This document shows positions 1-10,915 of a stretch of DNA of 64,000 nucleotides, piece after piece. Position 1 is the stretch's first letter; each line of letters begins with the position of its first letter. The notes under the pieces are model-generated. The model saw only the letters and a program-made list of their open reading frames with translations, had not been told where the DNA came from and did no database searches. Source of the DNA: Knufia peltigerae (taxonomy: Eukaryota > Ascomycota > Eurotiomycetes > Chaetothyriales > Trichomeriaceae); contig JAPDRN010000032.1 of assembly GCA_030247855.1 (NCBI GenBank), positions 124,001 through 188,000 of the forward strand, read 5' to 3'. The translations under genes were made by a program, and so were the position numbers.

Positions 1-1006
1 TTCCTGGGCAATGGGCATGTTAAAGCAACCCTGGCTGATGACGTGTTTGCACTGAGCCCATATGTCCGGAATTCGGATCATCCGTGGACAATTGACTGAT
101 CTTTCTTCCAAATGGTGGAAGCAACAACTTGTCAAGTACTTCCGAATGTCTCCAATACCGGCAAATTGAAGCTATGACTTGAACATGGATCGACTCGGGG
201 CTAAGAGGCCGAGGCTCGTAGTTATTTACTAGTTCAGATTGTGTGTCACGATCTGCAATAGATTTCCCTTAAGTTGTCGTGCTTCCTTGGACGAGAAGTG
301 TGCGATTGTGGGCTGGAGTGCTATCAAGATCATCCCGTTCTTGCTCTCACGTCAGTCAAGTGTGCTAGCATGCTCATGGCGGGCCTATCTGGGGTGAGTT
401 TTGCAAACTTCACGCTGCGTTGGTAAGCATTCCCCCTTGCTCATCGTTCTGATGTATATATCACGGCCTTGGATGGTTCGCTTCGCGAATCTGATAAATC
501 CTGCCGTTATTTGATCTTTCGTCATTATTGCTTGGCTGGAGAGACAATGCGTTCGGTAAGTGCTGACTACTATGGAGTGGTTTGTTGACTTTCGGTTAAC
601 TATAGCAGGCACAAAGTGATATCATCGGAACACAGGCTGCCACCGAATGTGCCTGTGGTGGCTAAGAGGTGAGTTTACGGAACAATGACGCCGGCCCACA
701 ATTCTGGGATGTTGCATAGCCAAAAGACACCAGGCCACGCCTCACTAGCTATGCGACGAGACCCAACTGGGCCGTGTCGAAATGCGGTCCACTTTTCATC
801 ATACGAACCTCCTGTGTCTCTTGCTGTTGTTCTGGATGGCAGATTTACCGTTAAAGGTAGGCTTATAGGAACTTTCAAGAAATCAAGGACATTGTTGAGA
901 ACCTCTGTTTTGCTGTCGACATTGTTCCGGGAAGGATTCATTTATATCTTTCAAAGTATTGTTTCATACGAGCTCTTCGTGAGGTGGCTTCGTTGCTCAT
1001 TCCAAC
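1..1006. other. Upstream region, no gene recognised
   Basis: About 1 kb before the first gene. Only short open frames occur and none shows a recognisable domain. It presumably holds the promoter of the CoA ligase that starts at 1007, and perhaps the end of a gene outside the window. I could not identify a specific element. Confidence 0.4.
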
Positions 1007-2928
1007 ATGCCCTCCCAGTCCCCCTTCCCTGCCCTAGACATCCCTAAGACCAACCTTTTATCTTATCTGTTCCCGACAGGAGCGGATGACGATGATAAGC
1101 CGTTGTGGATCACTTCCAACAATGAACTCTCTGCTCTATCGCCGAATCAGCTACTGTCGTTAGTCAAACGTGTCGCTGCAGGATTCGTAAGGTTAGGTAT
1201 AGGACGTGGCGATGTCGTGGCGGTCTTCACCCCCAACCATATCTATGTCCCCGTGATCTACCTTGCCACTGTTGGGTATGGCGCGGTATTCACTGGTTTC
1301 AATCCAGCGTACACAGTTGGGGAGTTGGTTCACCTAATGAAGGATTCTAAGGCCAAAGTCATATTTGTTCACCCTCAACTGTTGGGGCCGGCGTCAGAAG
1401 CCGCGCAGGAGGCCGGACTCTCTGAATCTAGCCTCATCTTATTCTCGGACGGGAAAGATGGAATTCAATCACCAGGGATTCAGGATTGGCGGACTTATTT
1501 TGGAAGCTCTAGTGAGGCCAGTTGCTGGAAATGGGACAATTACGACTCGAAGGAGGCAGAAGCTCGAATTGCCACGATCAATTACTCCTCTGGGTAAGTA
1601 GAAGTAGTCTTTTGGTCCTCCTCGAAATCCTTGCTCCTCGCATCCAGGTCAGTCTAGCTCAGCAGATATATGTGTTCGGCTTTTCTGGCGAAGACTTTGG
1701 TGGAAAGGTCCCAGGTATTTGATTGTGCCCATAGACTCACCACTATTATAGAACGACCGGGCTTCCGAAAGGAGTCATGGTGACGCATGGCAACATCATA
1801 GCCAACATCGTACAGACAACATTCATCCGCTATCACCTGACGCTTAAAACGAGAGCGATGGAGCGCTGGCTCGGATTTCTGCCCTTATATCACGCCTATG
1901 GACAGCTCTACACCATTCTAATGGCTTGCAAATTGCGGATCCCGGTTTATGTCATGGAAAGTTTTGAGCTGAGAAAATTTTTGCGTGCCATTCAGCAGTA
2001 TGAAATCACGAATCTCCAGATTGCGCCTCCAATCTTGATCATGTTAGACAAGCGACCGGAGGTCAAGGAATACGACTTGAGCAGTGTACGAGAGGTAGTC
2101 TGCGGAGCGGCCCCAGTCCCACTCGAGCTCCAGACACGAATATCTCAACGATTTGGATTCAAGTTTACTCTTGGATGGGGAATGACGGAACTCACATGCA
2201 CTGGAACATCTATACCTGGGGGAATGGTAGAGAACACTGGCAGTGTGGGGTTTCTGCTCCCTAACATGGAAGCAAAATTGATCGATGAAGCTGGTTATGA
2301 GGTGTCAACCGGACACCGAGGTGAGATTCTGATCAAGGGCCCTAATGTTTGCCTTGGATACTGGGAAAATGCGTCGGCGACCAAAGGCTTGTTTGATGAG
2401 GATGGGTGGCTCAAGACTGGTGATGTTGCTATCAAGAACTCCGAGGGATTATTCTGGATTGTGGATAGAAAGAAGGCAAGACATCAATCAAGATTTTTGC
2501 TGCCACGACTGACTCGTTCTAGGAGCTGATTAAGGTGAACGGACTCCAGGTTGCCCCTGCGGAATTGGAAGCTAAGCTTCTTGAGAATGAGCATGTGGCT
2601 GATGCAGGGGTTGTTGGTATTACTCTGTACGAGCTCTCCATAATCGGCGAGAGGACTGCTAACAAATTACCATAGCGATGACAATGAATGGCCTAAGGCG
2701 TATGTTGTCCTCAAAGAACAGAGTAAACAGAAAGTGTCTCCCTCAGATATCGCTCAATGGATTGAGACACGGGTGGCGAAACATAAATATCTCAGGGGTG
2801 GAGTTTCTTTTGTCGGTCAGATCCCAAAGCTTGCAAGCGGAAAGATACAAAGAAAAGTCCTCCGGGAATGGGTTCGTGAAGAAGTCCAGCAGCGTCAGAA
2901 GGGCCAGCGCTTACTTGCCAAAATCTAA
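1007..2928 (+). CDS. 4-coumarate:CoA ligase-like acyl-CoA synthetase, PTS1-like tail
   Basis: Exons 1007-1593, 1752-2475, 2523-2626 and 2676-2928 give 555 aa, normal for the 4CL/acyl-CoA synthetase group of the ANL superfamily. These enzymes join a carboxylic acid to CoA through an acyl-AMP. Visible motifs are the P-loop SSGTTGLPKG near residue 193 (split by intron 1), GWGMTE near 336, TGD and DRKKELIKVNG near 420-435, and the late lysine motif PKLASGKIQRK. The last three residues are AKI, a known PTS1 variant, so a peroxisomal location is likely. Intron 2 has a GC donor (gcaaga) and is needed to restore DRKK-ELIKVNG. The gene converges on an SDR and lies 2 kb from a carboxylic acid reductase-like gene. 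The substrate (aryl, medium-chain or cyclic acid) is unknown; family is confident. Confidence 0.88.
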
Positions 2929-3372
2929 ACCATCACTTTCTTCTAGAATATATCCCCCTAGATTGTCGTATCTGGTTGGCAACTCGACAGCACGTCTGTA
3001 ACAGGATAGAACCTGGAGTACAATGGGCTGTTAATAGGCTCTTACGGGAACCTGATCTTTTGAGAATAAAGTTGCAAGTTTTTCTCTCGGATGTGCATCC
3101 TACATCAAAGAGGCGAAACTTGTATGTATTGTACTACAGTCGTATTTAATCAAGAGTACTGCCACAGAACCTCACGACAGGCCAAGTACCCCAATTGAGT
3201 AGGCGACTTATCTGCGAGAACCGCAACCTCCAAAACTCTCTTTACACCAGTTGCAAGTTCTATATAGCTGCCAAAAATACTGTCTGTAAGCTGTTGCTGT
3301 CTGTTCTACACTTTGCCTGGAAAAATTCCGACACAGTGCACTACATGCAGTGAAGGCCTCCGGAGAACCTCC
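2929..3372. other. Convergent 3' intergenic region
   Basis: Lies between the stop codons of the CoA ligase (+) and the SDR (-). It is AT-rich and probably holds both 3' UTRs and polyadenylation signals. I see no gene. Confidence 0.45.
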
Positions 3373-4582
3373 CTACTGACCTGTGTGGCCCCCGTCCACC
3401 TAGCTAAAATTAACCTCTGTACGCACAGATGCAAAGAATTGGTTCAAGATTGTATTCACTCACCAGAATAGCAGCTCCACTGATGTACGTTGCTCTGCTC
3501 GAAACTGTATGTGAATTAGAAGGACATCGAATATCTGAGCGAAACTGTAATCAACTCACCTAGGAAGGAAGCGACATCGGCTACCTCTTGAGGAGTTCCC
3601 AGCCGCTCCATGGGGGTAAATTTCTTACAATACTCCATCGTGAAATCGCGTACTTGCGGGCTGATCAGACCAGTGTCAATGATCCTGATTCGTCGCCGAT
3701 CTGTCAATCAACGCGCGACTGTGCGAAGAGACAGTTACCACTCACCCTGGGCAAAGCGCATTCACACGGATCCCTTGCCTCGCGAAGGTGGTAGAGTCAG
3801 ATCTGACCAGTCCTATCACAGCTGTTGCATGCAATCAGCTACTCAGTATGCCCGGCTGGATCATGCAGGCGAGACTTGATACATCCTTACCGTGCTTTGA
3901 CATGGTGTACGGCGTCGAGTTCGGAAGCCCTATTAAACCACACATCGATGATATATTGACAATGGCCCCTTTGTTACCGGTTCGACCGTCACTGGCTCTA
4001 AATCAGTGCGACCACTAGCAGTGGCAAGAAGGAACGTCTTTACTGGGTGGGAAGAGGTTCTTGCGTGAGCATTTGTGCAATCTGCGCTCGCTCACATAGC
4101 CATATTGCACGCGCATTGACACTTTCAACAAAGTCGTAATCGTCAAGGCTCAGCTGGGTGATTTCTTTCTGCTTCCCTATTATGCCTGCCCATGCATCAT
4201 AACACGTGAACAGAATGTCTCAGACGGGCACTTCGTGGAATACTTACCAGCTGAGTTCACTGCATAGTCCAATCTGCCAAACTTGGTAACTGTAAGCTTT
4301 ATAAGATTGTCAATTGTTTCATTGTCGGTGATGTCCCCAGACTTGCTAACGACGATTGCTTCAGGGTTGATGCCTTTGACACTTTGTACAGTTTCGGCAA
4401 GGTGATCATCTTTGAGGTCTGTGATGAGGAGCCGTGTGCACCCATCTCGTACAAATTGTTCGACACAAGCTCTACCAATACCCCCGCCAGCTCCTGTCAC
4501 AAATGCCACTCTGGTGCAGCTGAAGTCAGTCCAGTTGCATTTGATAGCCTCAAGCCACCTACCCAACTAATGCTAAGCTCAT
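3373..4582 (-). CDS. Short-chain dehydrogenase/reductase (eight exons)
   Basis: Model: complement of 3373-3399, 3464-3504, 3560-3684, 3746-3821, 3891-3997, 4044-4176, 4248-4519 and 4563-4582, giving 266 aa, a normal classical SDR length. The cofactor motif TGAGGGIG is at residues 15-22, NSAG near 94-97, and the catalytic Ser158/159, Tyr172 and Lys176 (YTMSK) are intact. The C-terminus ends LVDGGHTGQ. Seven introns of about 43-72 nt interrupt it, with exons as small as 20, 27 and 41 nt. Read without splicing, the middle looks full of stops, but each intron has usable GT and AG ends and restores the family sequence. It is divergent from the NRPS-like reductase across 433 bp, which suggests co-expression. 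Substrate unknown; probably an alcohol/ketone oxidoreductase of the cluster. Confidence 0.8.
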
Positions 4583-5015
4583 GTTACCAGACCTGGAGCA
4601 AGATTCCGACCTGTGTTACAAAAATGACTCTTGCAGGAAAACCATATTGTCTAGAAGAAAATTAGCCTCAGTCATGTAGACCAGTGTGTTACGATCGAGT
4701 CCCGGGATCCTGGAGCTGCTCAGCCGAACCCAGGCTATGTGGCACCCTGTAACAGACGACCTGGGGAGTACGAGTGCTGACCAATGGCAGTAGGCTCTGG
4801 CCCTCCGATAGAACCGAGAGGCATGCCGGAGACGTTTATCCTTGGCCAAACAACGCCAAATTCTTCATTTTACTGTTTGGAACCCTGCATTAGTTGCTGA
4901 CCCTATTCTCGCTTCTCAAAGACTGATTGTTGAAGCCCTGAGCATAGTAACACTTCTTCGTTCCCGCAATCAGAGCCTTTTCAAACAACCTTGGCTGATT
5001 ATCAAGCTTTTGAAG
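4583..5015. promoter_or_regulatory. Divergent promoter between SDR and NRPS-like reductase
   Basis: 433 bp between two start codons on opposite strands. A CCAAT pentamer is present at 4781-4785. The plus-strand frame is open upstream of 5016 back to an ATG at 4842, so a longer NRPS-like N-terminus is formally possible. Confidence 0.5.
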
Positions 5016-8000
5016 ATGGGAGAGTTTGCCAGCCCCGGTGAGGAGATTGGCAAGAGACTTCTGCCTCACGTAGTCGAAAGTCTGGGCATCAATTCCCCAC
5101 ATAAAACTTTCGCCACCTATCACGACGATGGTGATGACTATCGACAGGGATGGTCCGATCTGAATTTCCAGCAGCTCTCGCAGGCAGTTGATTGGACTTC
5201 TTGGTGGATCGAGAAGACAGCAGGAAAAAGTACTACCACGGAAGTGGTGGCGTATATGGGCAAAACGGACTTGCGATACGCCTTTTTTACCATCGCGAGC
5301 ATCAAAACAGGCCATCCGGTAAGAAACAAATTGTGAGTATCGCGCGCATTTTCTGACTTGGTAGATCCTACTTCCTTCTCCGAGAAATTCTCTTGAAGGC
5401 CATCTCCATTTGATCAAAGAAACTGGTTGTAAAGACTTCTTCTACAGCTCGGAACGGCGGGGGAAGATACATGAATTAAAGGCACAAGCCAGCCACGTCC
5501 GCTTCTGGGAAGTTCCGACAGTGGCCGAGATATTGGCAGAACGATCAGAACCATATCCTTTTACAAAGACATACGATGCTGCCGAACGTGAGCCAGCCAT
5601 AATCATTCACAGCTCTGGCTCCACTGGTAAATATTGCTGTCTTGAGTCAAAATCCGAAGTTTAGCTAATCTATGTCTTTCTTCATTGCAGGATTGCCGAA
5701 GCTAGTTCCTATGACCAACGGGTATATTGGTGTTCAGGACAAATTTTCACTCATCCCGGAGACAGAGGATTGTCGCAGAGCCGTCTGGACGGTCATGGCA
5801 CCAGATGAGCGGTCCCTCTGTATCAACCCTCTCTATCATCTAATGGGCCTCTATATGTTTCAAGAGTCGATCTTCCACGGCATTCCTGTTGTTATTGGCC
5901 CTGATAGGCCTATCACGGCAGAAATACTTACAGATATTATCACTACCACTAGACCTACGATAGCAATTCTCCCACCGTCCCTGATCGAAGAGCTGAGTCG
6001 TTCCGATGAGGGCAAGTCGGCACTCTCATACCTACGAACAACTATCTCAGGTGGAGCGGCACTGTCACCGCTGGTAGCAAAGCGGGTTTCAGAGCTGACA
6101 CGACTAGCAAGCGTCTACGGAACCAGCGAGATCGGTGTTGTCGCGTGTTTGATACCAAAGTCAAAGGACGACTATAAATATGTTGAGTGGCATCCCGCGT
6201 ATGGCCTAGCTATGGAACCGATTGGCGATGGCCTTTTTGAGGCCGTCGTATGGCGTAAAGCTAAGAGCGAATTCCATGCAGTATTCCACAGTTTCCCAGA
6301 GCTCGAAGAGTATAGAACGCAAGATTTGTTCACGAAGCACCCTTTCAGGGATGGTCTCTGGCTCTATAACGGCCGGAGAGACGACGTAATTGTTCTCAGC
6401 AACGGAGAAAAGTTTAATCCTATCAACATGGAGAAGCATGTCGAAGAGCACCCAAGTGTCCACAGAGCTCTCGTCCTCGGACAGGCTAGATTTCAGTCGT
6501 CGTTGCTAATTGAACCAAAGTGGGAGATGTGGGACAACCAACAGACTAAGGAAGGTTTTATTGAAAGCATCTGGCCGTATGTTGAAGAAGGCAACAAGCA
6601 CCTGCCAACCCACGGTCAAGTCATGCAGTCACACATCTGTGTTGCAACCCGAGAAAAACCTTTCAAGTTGACTCCAAAAGGATCCATTCAACGTAAGACT
6701 ACTCTTTCAAAGTATACCGAGGAGATTGACGAGATTTATACGCGAGGAGAATCTCTCGACGGCCGAAAGTTACCAGAAAACCCTAGTCTAGAACAGATTA
6801 CCACCTTCATCTTGGAAATTGTCAAGGAAGCGATGCCTGATTTTGCCGTATCAACTACGTCGGACCTTTTCTCAGCAGGACTCGATTCTCTTCAAACTCT
6901 TCGACTTGCAACGATGCTCCAAGGCGCGATCGGACAGCTCGATGACACCAGGCGATCTTTCGTCACCGCGGCCAAGCTCTACAATACTCCGACGATAGCC
7001 AAGATTGCCGACTTCGTATATGATGTTATCTATGATGACATGGTCAGCAAGGATATGGCTGCCGACATTGACGCAGATTTAGACAGCAAATTGGATGGCC
7101 TCATCGATAAATATACGGCAGATCTCCCTCCTTTCATCGACGACATTGTACAGCCACCCTCTAAACACACCGTCATCTTGACCGGCAGTACCGGTTTTCT
7201 GGGCACTTACATACTTGACAGACTTCTCCGAGATCCTCGTGTCGCATGCGTATATTGTCTTAATCGATCAGCGGATGCCTTGGCCAGAGCTAAAGAGAGC
7301 TTCCAACAGAAAGAACTCTCATTTCCCACCGAAATGAAATCCAGACTCATCTTCTGGCAGGCCAATTTCGGTGAAAATAGATTCGGACTCGATGAAAAGC
7401 AGTACACCGAAGTAAGACAAAATGTTGACATCATCATTCACAACGCTTGGAAAGTTGATTTTAATCACTCTCTCGAGTCGTTCGAGCAAACGCACATAGC
7501 TGGTGTGAGAAGGCTAGTGGACTTTAGCCATGACAGCCCCCGTCATCCACACTTGGCTTTCATATCTTCCGTCTCGACAATAGGCCGATTCCATAGCAAA
7601 CATGGCGCGTCTTGTCCAGAGGCCTCGTTACCAAACACAGAAGTTGTTGTTCCTTCGGGCTACGGGCTGTCAAAGTTTGTAGCGGAGCGTATCCTCGACC
7701 TCTCCTCTCAGAAATGTGGTATCCCGACCACAATCATCCGGGTAGGTCAAATCGGAGGACCATCATATGGACCAGGATATTGGAACAAGCAAGATTGGGT
7801 CCCAATCGTTCTGAAGTCGTCTAAGGAGCTGGCCACAATACCCGACAGCCTCTCATACATGCCAATCGATTGGGTTCCTGTGGTGAGTTGAAGCCCTCCT
7901 GAGAGTGCTTATGTATCTTGAACTAAGTCGAAAATTTAGAACCTTGCCGCGAATGCAATTGTTGAGATGATAGAAACACGCCAAAGTACCCAGGCTGACC

Positions 8001-8329
8001 AGAGGTGTGAGGTTTTCCACTTGATCAACCCCACGCCAACTTCTTGGAGAACTCTCTTACCGGCCATACATCGACATCTCGCCGTCAAGGTTGTCTCTTT
8101 CGCCGAATGGGTCAACATGGTCAAAGAAATCCCTATAACCGACGAGGCGATTGTCAACACGCCCGCAGTCAAACTAGTAGATTTTTTGCAAGGTCTGGCG
8201 GCACTGTCAGATTGGAAGCAACCGCCTTGGGAGACCATACGGGCCCGGACAGCTAGCCAAACAATGCGCCAGCTACAGCCTGTGGGCGAAGAGTTGATGG
8301 ATGTATACCTAAGACAATGGAAATTTTGA
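5016..8329 (+). CDS. NRPS-like adenylation-thiolation-reductase enzyme (carboxylic acid reductase type)
   Basis: Exons 5016-5318, 5365-5626, 5691-7882 and 7940-8329 give 1048 aa, the usual size of fungal A-T-R enzymes such as Neurospora crassa CAR. Order: adenylation domain (core SSGSTGLPK near 183-191, YGTSEIG near 330); carrier domain with FSAGLDSLQ, phosphopantetheine Ser near 588; thioester reductase with the Rossmann motif TGSTGFLG near 684 and YGLSK (Tyr846, Lys850). There is no condensation domain. The family activates a carboxylic acid, holds it as a thioester and releases it by NADPH reduction, usually as an aldehyde. Neighbours are a 4CL-like ligase and an SDR, so it may compete for, or hand over, the same acid. 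An in-frame ATG at 4842 would add 58 residues without family character, so 5016 is preferred. Substrate unknown. Confidence 0.88.
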
Positions 8330-8784
8330 TTGCCAAAAAGCAAGTCGACCTGAGGATGACCAAGACCGCGGGAACACAGCTCCACAGCTTGAACGTTTCA
8401 AATAAGAAAGCAGGCGCCAAAACCGTCTACGAATACTACTGAGCACTCTTTCGTTTTGTCAAGTCGGCCACCCTGACTTGAGATTCCGCTGCGGCCGTCC
8501 ACTTCTCATTTGGTCAAAATACAACCCAGTAATAACTCGGCGAGTAACCCACAAGTAAACTTTTTCGCTCATCAGGTTCCATTTTGTTGTGCAGAGGATC
8601 TCCTAAATGCTTCGAGTAACCTACTTGCGATGCTCGGCCGAAGGAAAGGGGCGGCCAGGCACGTGATCTGTAACACTCTCGACAAGAATCGTACAGAGGA
8701 GTTTTTGGCTGGAAGCACGGATCTTTCAAAGCAGCAGAAAGCTCTCATGATTGTGTAGTCTCGACATTATCTTTGCGTCAAGCA
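8330..8784. other. Convergent intergenic region
   Basis: Between the stops of the NRPS-like reductase (+) and the alpha/beta hydrolase (-). A short plus-strand open frame of 82 codons starts at 8510 but matches no family I know. Probably 3' UTRs only. Confidence 0.4.
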
Positions 8785-9939
8785 TTACTGTGAATAGACT
8801 TTGGCAAGCCAGTCCCAGATCTCAGTCGCCATGAGTCCATATTCTAGGCCTGATTGAGCATCCAGCATACAATCAACATGCACATGGAGAGGACATTCGA
8901 CATTCGTGATTTCCACGCCAGCCTTGGATAGCTTACATCCAACCTCTTTCACGGGGTCCTGTAGCATCTCAAGTTCTCCCCAAATATTCAACACGTCTTT
9001 TGCTGGGAAGCCCGTCCACCAAGACTGGTCTGCCAGGTATGGCTCTGACCAATTATTTCGGTCCTTTGGAAGGACAAACGCGTCGACCATTTGATCCAAC
9101 AGGGCCGGTGTGCAGATATCAGTCGGCGTATTTACATGAAACGACCTGAACTCGTTTGAGAAACTGACCCAAGGCGAAATCAGGAGCACACCAGCTAAGG
9201 GGGTTTCCAGTGACAAAGGCGGCGCCAGGCCTGCGAGTGGGTGCATGATCTCAGAAATTAGGCCCAGAGACATGTTACCACCAGCGGAGTCTCCTCCGAT
9301 AACCACCTGTTTATGCCTCGTTCAGTACCTGAATTCACGTACGAAGGTGTTGATGAGACTTCATGTGAGAGGTGTACCTACATCAGCTGGCTCAAATCCT
9401 CCGGCAAGAACAAATCGCAAGGCTTCCGTTGCCTGTAGAAGTTGGGTTGGGTACTTTTCAACGGTTGAAAGAGCTGATCACGGCTTTTCTCAGACCTGTG
9501 GCATTCATACCTTTCCTTCAGGACTTTAATACATACCATATTCCAGGAGTGCTACAACTAGCTTCTCTTCCGTCTTTTCAAATACTTGATCAATACATGC
9601 CTTCAGGAAGATGATGTGACCATCGATCGGAGGCATGGCGTAACCGCCCCCTAGCATAGGTTTTGAGCATATCATCTTCTGGCTAGAATTGCTGGAGGTT
9701 GAAGTATTCTCACCATGGAAATAAAGTAGCACTTTTGTAGAAGTCCGGTCTCCGAGCCAATGGATTTTTGCATTTTTGCTATTTGGAATCTCCTCGACCG
9801 CATGTTTTATATTCAGATCCGTTGCACGAGCCGGGATCATCTTCCCGGTTGGTGGTAGGATGCTCGTCTTCTCGAGTGTCGAGAACAACTCTCGTGATTG
9901 ATCGTTGCGTATTTTATGCGCCTCCGACCGAGCCATCAT
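8785..9939 (-). CDS. Alpha/beta hydrolase (hormone-sensitive lipase / steryl acetyl hydrolase type)
   Basis: Complement of 8785-9306, 9382-9473, 9537-9650 and 9714-9939; 317 aa. The oxyanion-hole motif HGGGYA is rebuilt by splicing at 9651-9713, and GDSAGG carries the nucleophilic serine. A late DP and a CPLHVHVD segment fit the catalytic Asp and His. The family hydrolyses esters of small or sterol-like alcohols and some lactones. The start is uncertain: an ATG pair (9939, 9936) gives this model, but the usual family has 20-60 more N-terminal residues, so an upstream exon may be missing. In this context it is a candidate for opening BVMO-derived lactones or esters (inference). No PTS1; ends AKVYSQ. 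Confidence 0.78.
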
Positions 9940-10915
9940 GGGCTGCTGAAAATTGATCAATACTGCCTCAGACTCTGAAAAGAATCCGGACAGCGGCAAC
10001 TATATGTTGGACTGATCGTTGCTTCGATTAGACAGCTAGCTATAGCTGTCTAGGAATAGGATGAATATTAGCTATCACAACTCAAGCCTGAAAATCTTGC
10101 TTAAAAGTATGCGGTTTGAAGCACCCGATGCAGCGCTGGAAGTGCTGCATAGCCAGTATCATCGCATTGACATGAGCGAAGCAGCAATGTGCTATCCAAG
10201 TAACAGACACCACGCATCCGATTCCTGGTCAGGAGTTGGTGTCGCGCCATAAAAGTGGAGTTGACATTCCTTATTCAAGTAGCCTACCTAGTCCCGCCGC
10301 GATAATTCAACTTGATTCAAAGCCACATCCGCAGCCTATACTTTTCCAGCGGGGCTCGTATAAAGCGTTGAAATTCCGGGCTGAAAGGTACATGCCGAAT
10401 AAATCGGCCCGATCAACAGGGTACATCTCCGAATCGAATGCGAGTAGTCGCAAGAGCGGCACACCGTAAGTTCATATACGTGATGATGTTTATCAAGCAT
10501 AAGTTACAGGGGGAGGATCAGACTCGAGGGTAGTGATTTTTCCGAGCCAACTATCGTTTGGTCATGACGTCGTAAGATGAGGGTGGAAACAGTAAATGCG
10601 AATCTACAATCTTGACCTGTGACCACAAATCCGACTGGAAATGTAGAGCAAGAACTTGCACTCTTTCATGGCGCACATTGGCACTTACAACTTTATTTTC
10701 AGATAGTTTTCTCAGACGTAATCCATCCATTCATCCGATAGGCCATCACTTTGTCACAACCTCAACAAAAGTTTTGCGGCAATTCGTACCAGTTGGGTCA
10801 CCTCAATGGACCCGAGTGTGAAACAGCTACACAAGACCTCTGAAGCTAAGCTTTACCAGCAATCTGCTGAAATCACCTTCTAGCTAAGGTGTGATCAGCA
10901 ATTCAGGGTTATCAA
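9940..10915. other. Intergenic region, no gene recognised
   Basis: About 1 kb upstream of the hydrolase (-) and downstream of the first MFS gene (-). Several short open frames occur on both strands, none with conserved motifs. It may hide the missing first exon of the hydrolase. Confidence 0.35.

Noticed and set aside
3373..4582. SDR first looked like a broken pseudogene with internal stops
   Set aside because: Seven short introns with GT and AG ends remove every stop and give a full-length SDR with intact active site.
5016..8329. Reading the A-T-R gene as a full peptide synthetase
   Set aside because: No condensation domain exists before or after it; the layout is a stand-alone carboxylic acid reductase type.
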